Shown: positions 1 to 10,403 of the stretch, piece after piece
Position numbering within the stretch: position 1 is the stretch's first letter
How the letters are laid out: every line of letters starts with the position of its first letter
Source: Lamellibrachia satsuma
Taxonomy: Eukaryota; Annelida; Polychaeta; Sabellida; Siboglinidae
Direction: 5' to 3'
NCBI GenBank assembly: GCA_033239005.1
Contig: BSQZ01000035.1
Span: 932,501-996,500 of the forward strand
DNA length: 64,000 nucleotides
Translations under genes and position numbers: made by a program
The notes under the pieces: generated by a model
The model's input: only the letters and a program-made list of their open reading frames with translations
Told to the model about the DNA's origin: nothing
The model's database searches: none

Positions 1-513
1 CACAGCCTACTATAATCGCCAAACAGGTCTGGTGCAAAGTAGCCAAAAAATTTCAGCTGACGTCCATGTACTTTTTAAACTTGCTCAGGCTTATGAACAC
101 TGCCTAAGCCTCTGCTAATGTAGTGCCGTCAACTGAGCTGAATCGTCGTGCTCCTAATTTGAACGTCAATTATTTAACATACGCATGGAAGCATGCAGTA
201 TGGCCTGAAATTTAAAACAATTTCAGAAAATAACTGTCCTGGCTGGGTGTATGCAACTAACTGTTTAGTTCCATGATTGTTTTGGTGGATGGATTTGGAT
301 CACTATTTATATTTCTCATTGGCAACAATGTTAACATTTTCAATGCCGTTGGCAAATTAACTTTTATTTTTAATATTCTGAAAATCAACCATAACATTTT
401 TTTTTATGTTTTCTTTCGTTTTCTTTCATCAACCTGCTGAATAAAATTAGTGAAATTCCATAATTTTCTTCCCAGAAAATCAGCATACTAGATGCTCCCC
501 ATTGTTATGGAGT
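1..513. other. intergenic, no gene seen
   Basis: AT-rich sequence with T-runs near 400. No open frame with recognisable content and no repeat that I can relate to the rest of the window. Confidence 0.5.
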
Positions 514-722
514 CTTTAACAAGATTTAACAAGATTTGCCATCCAAGGTAAAAGGCCTAGATGGCAAGTGGACAAGGAAGCCATTGGCTTATCGAGAGTC
601 CAGCGATGTTCATCTACGTGTAACCCGCCCTTCTGAGATACGTGTCAACCTTGTTTTTAAACATATTCACGCTGCTAGCAGTTACACAATCTGTAGACAA
701 TTTGTTCCATTCATTTATTGAA
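514..722 (-). mobile_element. CR1-type LINE, 3' end fragment
   Basis: About 200 bp matching, in reverse, the 3' end of the longer CR1-type copies at 13.7 kb (minus) and 38.9 kb (plus). Shared landmarks are ATGGCAAGTGGACAAGGAAG, CTTATCGAGAGTCC and TTTGTTCCATTCATTTAT. The outer end is a duplicated AACAAGATTT, consistent with the short terminal repeats at CR1/L2 3' ends. Only the end of the reverse-transcriptase ORF and the 3' UTR remain, so this is a dead 5'-truncated insertion. Confidence 0.75.
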
Positions 723-773
723 AAAAACTTTATTATGTTTTCATGTGCAAGGCATTCTACAATCATTGGAAAT

Positions 774-881
774 GCATATGTTGCCAGCCATCTACTATAG
801 ACATATGTTGCCAGCCATCCACTATAGACATATGTTGCCAGCCATCCACTATAGACATATGTTGCCAGCCGTCCACTATAG
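774..881. repeat. 27 bp minisatellite, 4 copies
   Basis: Four consecutive 27 bp units around CATATGTTGCCAGCCATCCA. Units differ by single substitutions (CATCTAC, CATCCAC, CGTCCAC). It begins about 50 bp after the CR1 fragment. Confidence 0.9.
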
Positions 882-970
882 ACATTTTAATCCAAGTGTA
901 GCAAGTCCTAAAACATGAATAAAAATATCACCACCGATTAACTAACAGCCTCTAACCACCAATAATAAGT

Positions 971-1868
971 GTGTGTAGTGGCAACAGTAGCTACAGCAGC
1001 AACAGCAGTAACAGTAGCAACAGCAGCAACAGCAGCAACATCAGCAACAGCAGCAACAGCAGCAACAGTAGCAACAACGGCAACAGTAGCAACAGCAGCA
1101 ACAGCAGCAACAGCATCAATAGCAGCAACAGCAGCAATATCAGCAACAGTAGCAACAGTAGCAACAGTAGCAACAGCAGCAACAGCAGAAAGAGCAGTAG
1201 CAGCAGCAACAGTAGCAACAGCATCAACAGCAGAAAGAGCAGTAGCAGCAACAGTAGCAACAGCAGCAACAGCAGAAAGAGCAGTAGCAGCAGCAACAGT
1301 AGCAACAGCAGAAAGAGCAGAAGCAGCAGCAACAGTAGCTACAGCATCAACAGCATCAATAGCAGCAACAGCAGCAACAGCAGACATATCATCAATAGCA
1401 GCAATAGCATCAACAGCAGCAATAGTATCAACAAGCAGCAACAACAGAAGCAGCAGCAATAGCATCAATAACATCAATAGTATCAACGGCAGCAACAGCA
1501 TCAATAGCAGCAACAGCAGACATATCATCAATAGCAGCAATAGCATCAACAGCAGCAATAGTATCAACAAGCAGCAACACCAAAAGCAGCAGCAATAGCA
1601 TCAATAACAGCAATAGTATCAATGGCAGCAACAGTATCAACAAGCAGAAACAGCAGAAACAGCAGCAACAGCATCAACAGCAGCAATAGCATCAACACCA
1701 GCAATAGCATCAACAAGCAGCAACAGCAGAAACAGCAGCAATAGCATCAATAGCATCAATAGCATCAACAAGCAGCAACAGCAGCAATAGCATCAACAAG
1801 CAGCAGCAACATCAACAGCAGCAATAGCATCAGTAGCATCAACAAGCCGAAACAGCAGCAATAGCAGG
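971..1868. repeat. compound AGC/AAC trinucleotide tract
   Basis: Nearly 900 bp of interleaved CAG, CAA, TAG and ATC triplets keeping 3 bp periodicity. Because the period is 3, long frames stay open on both strands (runs of Ser/Asn or Ala/Thr on plus, Leu or Ala/Val on minus). These are by-products of the repeat. Longer sub-blocks recur, for example an AGAAAGAGCAGTAGCAGCA segment at about 1190-1320 and a roughly 125 bp block at 1380 and 1505, so it has also grown by larger duplications. Confidence 0.9.
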
Positions 1869-2309
1869 GCAGCTGAGTTTACCCTTCACTCCATCCCACA
1901 CCTGTGGAAATAACGGAATCACAACCTGTTGGCTGCCCACACCTGGGAGCTGCAAGAGTTCCTGTGTTCAGCAGACGCTTCAGGGAACAACAGCTAGCAA
2001 CACAATGCATGTCTAGATGTATCTCAGAAACCGTGCATTTATGTGTGTGCACACGCATGTGTGCACAACCAGGCATGAAAACACCGGTGCGGATGCATGC
2101 CTGGATGCTCGTGAAACATGATCCAGTATTTCAGGTTTAGGCAATCTATATTTACATCTGTGTTATTCAGTCGGCCGTTGTGACAGAATCTTTCAAGTAC
2201 ACCTGACATTGAGACTCCTGTCTGCCATTTGAACTGAGAACAGAGAGCCACTTTCAGAAAAAGCGATTACAGTGGCATAATAGCAAGAGAAATAACCAAA
2301 AAAATGAGC
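1869..2309. other. intergenic, no gene seen
   Basis: Short alternating CA/TG-rich stretch near 2040-2110 (ACACGCATGTGTGCAC) and otherwise unremarkable sequence. No coding content recognised. Confidence 0.4.
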
Positions 2310-2317
2310 CACATATT

Positions 2318-2454
2318 CAGTGGCATATTTAGGATCTCAGAAAGGGTGGCCAAGCTTAGTAATCCATTAGTTTGCCAGGCTACCACGTAATGGCGCAAAA
2401 CAAAAAATCTTATCCCAATGCCAATGACACAATGGCCCCCTAAATACGCAACTG
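2318..2454. mobile_element. hAT-type MITE, copy 1
   Basis: A 137 bp non-coding element with terminal inverted repeats CAGTGGCATATTTAGG and, at the other end, the complement of CAGTTGCGTATTTAGG. It is flanked by imperfect 8 bp direct repeats CACATATT (2310-2317) and CACATTCT (2455-2462). The 8 bp target size and CA..TG ends fit the hAT superfamily. Internal sequence (TATCCCAATG, TTTGCCAGGCTACCACGTAATGG) is shared with the copy at 22.46 kb. Confidence 0.8.
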
Positions 2455-2589
2455 CACATTCTTGTCGGATTTTGCAATTTTCCTGACACTCAGATGGTTT
2501 GATTAAGGAGTTAATTGGACGCTTTATCCACAAAGGTATTATCTCAAATAAACAGCAAGACTGGGAGAACACTTGGCACCTGATTGAAA

Positions 2590-2830
2590 GAACTCAAGAG
2601 AGAGATAGAGGAATTAATTATGAGTTGGATCGTCAAAGCAAAAACAAGGAGAGCACTAGGGATTTGAACAAATCGGCAATCATGGATTACGTGTCTGAGG
2701 GCAATCATGCTGACCAAGAGGAGTGCTACAGGAAAGGTCAGAAACATACAAGAAGCCATCGAACAAGAAAAGAGCCCAATGCAATGTTGACCAGAGACAA
2801 GAGTCCAGGAAGTGTGATGGTTCACTGTCG
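2590..2830 (+). pseudogene. Penelope-like GIY-YIG C-terminus, decayed
   Basis: One frame reads SAIMDYVSEGNHADQEE, then a frame change gives VRNIQEAIEQEK, and back in the first frame PNAMLTRD. This order resembles the end of Penelope-like endonucleases (an S-A-I-x-D-H stretch, an R-x-IKEAI block, then an NRD block), as in the better-kept copies at 5.5 and 44.3 kb. At least two frameshifts are needed. The assignment rests on pattern recognition and is tentative. Confidence 0.45.
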
Positions 2831-3944
2831 ACTATACCATCATCTGGTGGCCGAACGGGCAAACCATCAGTACGTTGAAGACTGCAATAGCAGTTGAAAT
2901 GTTGCAGACTTAAATTGTTTAAGTAAGTTCAACAACATCAAAATAATTACTTCTAACAGGCAGATAGTTTGGCCACACAATTATTTGAACCGGAGATATT
3001 GCAAAGGGCTCTGTAAACCAACCCCAAAACTCACAAGTTGGGTCTTTTTCAGATATTTAACTGATGTGGAGTTATCAACAACATAAGCCCACCTTTTACA
3101 TGTCACTATGTCAATTTCTGTAGACTTCTACCTTGCTACAGGTGTACAATGTAAAGATATTTATCCAATCACAGCCCCTATTGTGCAACATAGCTATCAT
3201 TCTATCTTGCATAGACGAAGAACACCATCAATACAAATTTTAAAATCATATTATCTTCTGAAGGGACACAACACTTCATCTTTGTTTCTACCTGGAACTG
3301 CACAGACCATATGGAATTTATTCCATTATAGAATTCACTCCCTGTTAGTGCAAAGTTAGCAGGAACTATAAGGAATGTCCATTATCAGCTGAAGGTCAAC
3401 CTTTATAGCCTTGGGTTCCCCACAGCTACTTAGTATCCCCTACGCCTTGGAATTGACGTTTTCCTACATTTTATGTTGACAAACACCTGAGCTTTGTTTC
3501 CAGAGGATAAACATGTTTTCTAGAACTGGCATACATTGTACTATATTCAGGGGCACCCCTAGGATTTCATAGTTGTGACTTACTTTCAGTTTCAACTTAG
3601 TTTGTGCTGATTAAGTCAGTGGGCATTAACGCTCATCTATTTACATTTCAGCTCTAACCTGTTTAATGGCTTTTTGACTGCCATCTGTGTGTGTTGGATC
3701 CAGATTGTTACAATTGATTTTATATACTTCTATAGTTGTCAGCATAATCTCATACCCCCAGTTTTAGGGGTGCATGCAAGTCAGGTGACCCCTCAATCCA
3801 TGCCTAGTATTCAATACAGTAGTTCATGTAGAACACATTCCCTGTTATAGATACCTTCAAGTCACAACAAGCAGGGCACGTTTGAGTCCCCCCCCACACC
3901 TATCCTGAGCCTGCTCTTGACTCTGACAGACATATTTCTCAAAT
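2831..3944. other. intergenic, no gene seen
   Basis: No recognisable gene or tandem repeat. The 3108-3359 plus frame has an ATG and 83 codons but no domain that I know. Confidence 0.4.
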
Positions 3945-4440
3945 ATCTCATAGCTGTTTTTATCACATTCACAGTATTTGCCATATTCGTAAGCATATGT
4001 CAGTTTCTGTTCCCCAAACTATTGCAACTGCTCTTGTTAGCAGCAGACTTGACTTACAATTCAGTCTTACAGTATTGCTCTGTGTGATTTAAAAAAAAAT
4101 ACTTTTTTCATTCAATGCCACCTCTAAAAAAATCAACATTGACTCCCCGTCCAATATCACATAATTGTCAAGATCTCTACAATTACCAATCAAGCAATTG
4201 ACATATCTGCACTCACAGCTCACTCCAGCAAGAGAGCCTACGCAGCTTTGATCATTGAGCGCCAGACAACTTTTTGTTCCACAAATGTCGGAACTCGGAC
4301 TTTTTCATTTGCTGCTCCAACTCTGTGGAATTCTCTCCCCATTAACATTAAATCAGCCGGGAATATAATGACTCTTGCAGCACCCAAAGACCCACCTTTT
4401 TGACCTCGCTGTTCCCTCTATAACCTTCCATCTGTTCATG
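3945..4440 (+). pseudogene. L2-type LINE, ORF2 C-terminal fragment
   Basis: Plus-strand reading gives FYHIHSICHIRKHMSVSV, then TIATALVSSRLD, and further on SFAAPTLWNSLPINIK and THLFDLAV, in the order expected after the reverse-transcriptase core of L2-type LINEs. Frameshifts and an A-run near 4090 break it. It contains the segment that is replaced by a minisatellite in the L2 copy at 42.2 kb (FYHIRDLRCIRQ then KTIAT), so it shows the ancestral state of that site. Confidence 0.75.
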
Positions 4441-4751
4441 ACTTGGAACTTGTATACTGATCACTTGTACACCAATCACTCATACATCGATCAGCTGTAC
4501 ACTGAACATATAGACTGTACAAAGCCTACCATGTCAGTTAATATAAATGAATCCAGGACATTTTACCAATGGACCTTTCGCCAACAGACATTTTATCATC
4601 AGAATGTCTGGATACTGCTATAAATACCCACCCTACCATATTCTCGTACTCGTGATTACCTGCAAATAAATATTACATCTGACTCAACAGCCAATGTCAA
4701 GACCATCATGCACCTGAAACACTAATAGTTCTGAGACATCCTGCCACCTAC

Positions 4752-5362
4752 CTGATCCTTGCTGGCTCCTGTTGAACTAGCACTGTCACCAGGTGGTGCT
4801 GTTGTTGCACTGTCCGTGAACATCTTCATCTTCTTTGTGTGGTTCTTGCCCTCATAGTGTTGTCGGGCCTGCAAGGGCGCGTTCAATACCACGCGACAGA
4901 TCTTACAGTACAAGGGTTGTGACTTGCCGTTGCTGTCAGCAACACTACCATTGAGCTTGTCGCTGTCCGACTGCTGCGGCGATGCATTCCTGCTGTCTGC
5001 CTTCCGTTTCATGCCCTTGCTGAATGCCACTGCAGACTTGAGCGATGATGCTGACGATGCGGTCACCGACAGTGACAATGTACGTTTCTGGTAGGCAACA
5101 TTTGGCTGTGATCCGATGACGACGCTCTGTGCCATGTAGTTCAATTGCTGCGACTTTGATGCCAGCTGAAGACCATTCTGATTTATCGCTCGCGATATGG
5201 CAGTGCTGCCACCTGGTAGCGGAGACAAGTGGAATGCACCGTTTTGTGCTGGCATCACTGCTGGCTGGCCGACCGGCAGTGGAATCTGCTGTGGAAATTG
5301 TGGCAATGTAGCGAGCGTTGGCATGGAGACCGGGGCCAACTGTGGAGTGTAACCATGGTAAC
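4752..5362 (-). CDS. exon of a ZNF385/ZMAT-like zinc-finger protein
   Basis: The only convincing host protein-coding sequence in the window. On the minus strand the exon follows a pyrimidine-rich tract ending TTCTTTCCAG (acceptor just above 5362) and ends CAG before GTAGGT (donor at 4746-4751). It enters with one codon base supplied by the previous exon (phase 1) and leaves in phase 0, about 203 codons, with no in-frame stop. The first part is rich in Gln, Pro, Ser and Ala, then comes a basic KGMKRK stretch that could be a nuclear signal. Near the end lies CKICRVVLNAPLQARQHYEG and then KNH, a C-x2-C-x12-H-x5-H finger of the matrin/U1-like type that binds double-stranded RNA in ZNF385, ZMAT3 and ZNF346 relatives. 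I infer an internal exon; the other exons were not found by eye. No initiator methionine should be assigned here. Confidence 0.8.
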
Positions 5363-5500
5363 CTGGAAAGAAGTTGTAAAAGAAACTTAGAGAACATGTT
5401 TTTGATAAAATTATAATATATACTGCGATACTACGAGTTCATACATATTTTTATTTTAATCATAATTACCTCTCAAGAAACTTGCAGTTTGTTTTGGATA

Positions 5501-5529
5501 TTTCGACTGCATCTCGCAGTCTTCTTCAG
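5501..5529 (-). ncRNA. hammerhead-like ribozyme core (3' repeat copy)
   Basis: Mirror copy of the core at 5857-5885. On the coding (minus) strand it follows the GIY-YIG stop codon: CTGAAGA, one A, a 6 bp stem GACTGC/GCAGTC closing GAGAT, then GAAA. The extra A between the first core strand and stem II departs from the textbook hammerhead. Confidence 0.45.
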
Positions 5530-5539
5530 CAGACTGAAG

Positions 5540-5839
5540 TTACGGATGTGTCACATGACCAATGTCATGTGACACAAGCTGGAGTAGGACTGGTGGGAGC
5601 TCCTGGCCGACGTCTCGGTTCAGCGTAGGTTTGTTTCTGTGGATGTTAATCGCCTCCTTTATTTTTCTCCTGTGCCAGTTCTCCTCGTGGTCTAGAATAT
5701 TGACGTCCTTCATAGAGCACCGATGACCTGTGTTCAGTTTGTGTTCACTTATAGCTGATAGGGGTTGGCGACAAGATAGATGTTCTTTGATTCTTGTGCA
5801 AAGTGTTCTGGCTGTTTCTCCTATATAGTGTTGGTCACA
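5540..5839 (-). pseudogene. GIY-YIG endonuclease end of a Penelope-like element
   Basis: Frame open for 99 codons from CDQHYIGETARTLCTRIKEH to HVTHP and a TAA stop (5540-5542), lacking a start because the element is truncated. The HYIGETARTL block, with the Y-I-G triplet, the TRIKEH block, the SEH...H segment and the KIKEAI...LNRD segment are the landmarks of the GIY-YIG nuclease that nicks target DNA for Penelope retrotransposition. The open frame without stops suggests a fairly recent insertion, but the reverse transcriptase is missing, so it cannot move itself. Confidence 0.9.
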
Positions 5840-5856
5840 TCCGTAACTTCAGTCTG

Positions 5857-5885
5857 CTGAAGAAGACTGCGAGATGCAGTCGAAA
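5857..5885 (+). ncRNA. hammerhead-like ribozyme core (5' inverted repeat copy)
   Basis: CTGAAGA (5857-5863), an extra A, stem GACTGC (5865-5870), loop GAGAT, GCAGTC (5876-5881), then GAAA (5882-5885). The arrangement is that of a type seen in Penelope terminal repeats. Stems I and III could not be drawn confidently, so activity is doubtful. Confidence 0.45.
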
Positions 5886-5928
5886 TATCCAAAACAAACT
5901 GCAAGTTTCTTGAGAGGTAATTATGATT

Positions 5929-6641
5929 AATATTAATAACCAAGAAACCGGATCATCTATCCATTCATATTTTTATTTGTTTTACTAAAATCATATTTTA
6001 TTTTCAATTGTTCACATTTTTGTTTTACTGACATTGTTTTGCATGGATTTAAAAACGAATCTAAAAAGTGGTGACAGATAGTGGTATCACATCTTCACAT
6101 AAAGTTTTTACGGCTACAGATCTGGCACTTTAGATAAAAATGGCTGTAGTTTTTGTTTTAACATTTGTTCACTGAATGTGAAGTCAGTTGGTTCACTACC
6201 AAGACTATGTACATTCAAGCGGAAATATGCCACAATACAGATGATGTAACACTGATCATATGGCCACATTAAATGTCACAGGTTCAGCTGGGCCATGGGA
6301 AATTTTGCCGACAAAACAATGCCTGTGTACACGTAATAATGCATACAAGCAGATAGACAGCTTTAATTGAGGGATCTCACCAGGTGAGCATTATTTCTAT
6401 TCAAGTTGATTTCTAGTCGGCTGGGCTGGGACTGAGATCCAAGACAACACATTATGCTGCCCGACAATGACCAGTAACTAGGTGGGTGGTGCTTGTAAAT
6501 TTCTGTTTCAGATATTTGTTTGGGCTGGTGTATACTAATGCTTATGTGGCGGTCATAACATAAAGCACAGAACAAGATCAACATGCTGGGCATTGTGCGA
6601 CACATGCTACTTATTGATGAATATCTCTCTGCAACACCGCA
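5929..6641. other. probable intron or intergenic, no gene seen
   Basis: AT-rich with no domain-bearing frame. It lies 5' of the zinc-finger exon on the minus strand, so it may belong to that gene's upstream intron. Confidence 0.35.
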
Positions 6642-6735
6642 GGGGTTGGGGGACGGGGGTGGGGGGTGGGAGGACCACAGGTAGGGGTCAGGGGTGGGGT
6701 GGTCAGGGTTGGAGGACCAGGGGTGGGGGACAGCC
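6642..6735 (+). repeat. G-rich tract with G-quadruplex potential
   Basis: 6642-6670 contains consecutive runs of 4, 5, 5, 6 and 3 G separated by TT, AC, T and T, satisfying a G3+ four-tract quadruplex rule several times. Downstream, GGAGGACC recurs about 50 bp apart with more GGGGTGGGG, suggesting an imperfect local duplication. Confidence 0.75.
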
Positions 6736-6830
6736 TTGTTTGGACAAGTCATGGTTTTCACTGACTGTCCTGGGTTTAAATATAATTATTATTTGTTTCT
6801 AAAGATATGATTGGCAACTCACAAACTGGC

Positions 6831-6925
6831 AAGTCAAGTCAAATCTCAAGTCAATGACCTTCAAGTCCAAGTCAAGTCATGAGTCATCTCTCTGATTTCT
6901 AAGTCAAGTCACAAGTCGTGAAAAT
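6831..6925. repeat. degenerate AAGTC pentanucleotide repeat
   Basis: Repeated CAAGTCAAGTC motifs interspersed with TCATGAGTCATC over about 95 bp. Confidence 0.75.
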
Positions 6926-7140
6926 GGGCGAATCGACTCAGCCCCTATGTAGGTGTGTTGGTGCTGGTTGATTGCAGAGCAAAATTTGATAAGGTATTTT
7001 ATTATAAGAAATGTTACAGCTGTCTATAATCTAAACGCATTATCTGCACCATACACCATTCTCCAAATGACATATATCATATGCTGATTATAATTCATAC
7101 CACCGTTTAACTTGTATCTACAAACACCTTGAAGAAACAA

Positions 7141-7380
7141 AGAGTTGTAGACCAACACCCATTTTACAAGACTTACAGCAGACATGTCTATATTAAAGAA
7201 AGAGTTGTAGACCAACACCTACTTTACAAGACTTACAGCAGACATGTCTATATTAAACAAAGAGTTGTAGACCAACACCCACTTTACAAGACTTACAGCA
7301 GACATGTCTATATTAAACAAAGAGTTGTAGACCAACACCTACTTTACAAGACTTACAGCAGACATGTCTATATTAAACAG
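7141..7380. repeat. 60 bp minisatellite, 4 copies
   Basis: Four exact-length 60 bp units beginning AGAGTTGTAGACCAACACC. Because 60 is divisible by 3, a plus frame stays open with a 20-residue repeat containing VVDQH and YKTYSRHVYIK, without an ATG. Units 1 and 3 read CACCCA where units 2 and 4 read CACCTA, so the array is really two copies of a 120 bp dimer. Confidence 0.92.
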
Positions 7381-9572
7381 GTGTACATTGTCCAACTGGA
7401 CACAAGTTCTCCCAGGATGCATTGCACAAGTCACCACTGCCATCTGCACTCAATCTTCCTCTGGTGTTTATGCAATATTTTCAAAACCCTGAAGGTTTAG
7501 AACCGATCACGGGCTTTTGAAACTATCACCACAAGTTTTTATTTGCTGTAGTAGTTACAGTAATGCCTGCTATGTACATAAACAGCGTGGGCCGAATGAT
7601 CTCTTTAGCGTGTTTATGAGGAAGTAATTCCCGTCTCGGCTCCACACACGTGTTTGGTGTCAAATGTTTGGAAGAAACTATGAATCACAGCTGGTAAATA
7701 GCAGCACTTCTCTGGTAGAGGTGGTCGTTTGACACTGACACCTGACAATAACTGGTTGACAGAATACAGTAACAAGCATCGTCAAGTGGTTCTGTCTTTC
7801 TAGCGCGCACCCGGCGCATGCACATGCACACACACCTAGGCATGCATGTGCATGCATGCATGCACTGAAAATAGACGAATAAACACTTTATAATACATTT
7901 ATCTATTGCACAATGTGTTTCAACGTTGCACATTCGTGAAGCTGCGAACTTTGGGCCAAACTGTTCCCAGGTCTACTAGTTAAAAGAACCAATTACCTCA
8001 TTGTTACTTATACATTAATTATTAGCTGACAATTCAGTGGAGAGCAGATAAAATTTCTTGCACAAAAACAACAATGGGAAGTGCTGACGTGGACAGTTCA
8101 AAGATAGAATTTTGAAGTAAAATCAATTTACTTACTTATATCCCCGAAATGTGACATTTCATTTTAACACAGCTTCAAGGATGTAAGAAGTGGGTCTCAC
8201 GGGGCAGCCATGTCAGATTGGCTTTTGGTAAACTGCCACAGATGTTGGCCCGTTCTTGTGGGAACTGTTTCATGTAAATGAGAGTTCACCATCTTCCATG
8301 AAACTTTAATGACGTTCACAATGACGACACCATCAGCTCACAAACCAGCTGAACCCATGCGCTCCGTTGAGGATCACATCAATGTACTTACGTTGGGTAA
8401 ATCTAAAGAAATTAGATTTTTTTTACCACACAAATATGGGTCAGTTTGTCAGAATGCCAAAAAGATGATTTGGGCCATCCAGTGCAAAACATCCTTTCTG
8501 TGCAAAATCAATCTAAGTCCGCATTTCATAAGGATATTTTTAGGTCCAAGTAAAAACCCCTCTAGGTAAAAATACCTAGGGTAAAAAATCCTCTTTTATA
8601 TGGAAAACCCCTATGCAATATTACACAAAACACCCATGTAGAAATAAACACTTATTGTAATATTTAAAGTATCATTCATTAATCATGTCATGGGATCATT
8701 GTAAAAACTAAAATATAATGTCACCTGTACACCTCATCATAATTACTTAAATTGCAGATTGATTCCTCTTGCAGAAATGGTTTTGGTAGTTAAATTATTG
8801 ACAATTTAAAATAGCTGCCACTTTCTGTCCTTGCCAGGGAAGACCTCAGAACGAGCATCAGATCTTCACCAGGAAATGTTCTGTGTAGCAAGCGCATTAC
8901 TGGAAGCAAATATGTGCCTCATTTCTAAATTAATGCGTTCCTGTGAGAAGATCAGAAGGTGCCTCCTGATGACAGCCACAATAAATCACATACACATGGC
9001 GCTGGTGGCCCTTAACAACCACTTCTCATCTAAAATGTTTTGTCTATTCAACCAAACATAACAACCAGACAGTGGTCCACTGACTATATGAAGCATTCAA
9101 TTCCCAGCCAAGACCTATTCCGGCAACGCAGCTGGGTTTTGTCACCAGATAGCGGCTTACTAGTTAGAGACAGCAAATGTGACTTCGTTTCCGACTGGAT
9201 GAAAGAGCTATTTATAGAATCATCCAAATGGGTGTTTTAAGAGCACACTATCTTGAAGTCAGGACATAGACTTGGGAAAATGTTGAGTTCCAGCAACCAG
9301 ATGATTGACAGTACAACGCATTCTAGAGAGGAAAGAACCAAATATTGCACTGTAAATCTCCAAGTAATACATCTATACTGTTCTACTGTGACTTCTCTGG
9401 CATGCCTAACACTGTACAGAACTGTGCAAGTGAACCACCATAGAAGACTGGTTATTAGTGCTAACACTTTTTACTGTATATTAATATGATACCGGTACTT
9501 GGATTGTTGATACAATTGTAGCCTGATATCAGAATTTACTCAGAATGTGTAGCACGTGCCACTGGTGGCAGG
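7381..9572. other. intergenic, no gene seen
   Basis: About 2.2 kb without a recognised gene. It includes a short GCAT-rich stretch at 7838-7864. Frames at 8309-8569 and 8831-9061 show no known motif. Confidence 0.4.
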
Positions 9573-9656
9573 CATTTAGTATCACTGTCACCTGTGATGT
9601 CATTTAGTATCACTGTCACCTGTGATGTCATTTAGTGTCACTGTCACTTGTGAGGT
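9573..9656. repeat. 28 bp minisatellite, 3 copies
   Basis: Three 28 bp units of the form CATTTAGTATCACTGTCACC; the first two are identical and the third has four substitutions. Confidence 0.9.
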
Positions 9657-10395
9657 CATTTCTGTCACCGCCCACACTGCATTGGTCCAGCTACTTTTGG
9701 TATAAACAAATGATAAGACACCATCTCAAAACATCATGGGCTACATGAAACCAACACCATTTAGTCTCAGACCCCCCCAGACCCTACCTACTACTACTAC
9801 ATGAAATTTCAAATCTATGCGTGAGCACCTTTGTATTCGCCAGTACAGTCGTCATAATGCAAAGCTAGCTGCAGGCATTCGAAGTCAGCACCTTTAAGAA
9901 ATGTGATTGAAGAAAGAATGTGTTTAGGATGCTAAACAAAGCAGCTGCTAACTTCCCAATTAAATAAATTTTGTGAAGTGTAAATTTTTGAGATGGCGCC
10001 TAAGAACTATGGTATTCAACAAATAATAATTATGATTAAATCTGCTGCTGATCTTCATCATTAGATGCCACAGACAACCATCTATTGGCTATAGGCAGTT
10101 GATTATTGCAAGATCTGACAGAAATATCCAACTAGGGCTAAAACTGACAGGTTTGTCTCCATACAGTAGGACTAGGAGAACAGATCTCATTCTGACAGCA
10201 AACAGACAGGAAATTGAACGCTCAAGTGACAGACTTCACATTGGGACAGACGTCACAAAAGTAATAACATTCGCATCATTAACAAGTAATAAGCTGCACA
10301 TGTTAAACACAACTCTGCTTCAGGTGCGTCTGTTGCTACAGAGGCAGGCTGATCGTTAGATACACGTATCCTGTACACTGGCTGAACATTGTTTT
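9657..10395. other. intergenic, no gene seen
   Basis: Nothing recognised except a short TAC-triplet run near 9786-9801. Confidence 0.4.
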
Positions 10396-10403
10396 TTAGA
10401 GTT

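Larger units (their letters stand above)
5458..5928 (-). mobile_element. 5'-truncated Penelope-like element with inverted terminal repeat
   Basis: A 471 bp element. The first 93 bp (5458-5550) and last 93 bp (5836-5928) are near-perfect inverted copies, and between them lies the last 300 bp of a Penelope ORF on the minus strand. Severe 5' truncation with an inverted piece of the terminal repeat at the 5' side is an arrangement known for Penelope-like retroelements. Each repeat carries a hammerhead-like core. It sits about 95 bp upstream of the zinc-finger exon, inside the presumed intron. Confidence 0.85.

Noticed and set aside
938..1643. Ala/Thr, Ser/Asn and Leu-rich proteins in the triplet tract
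   Set aside because: They exist in several frames on both strands at once because the DNA is a 3 bp repeat; no flanking coding signal.
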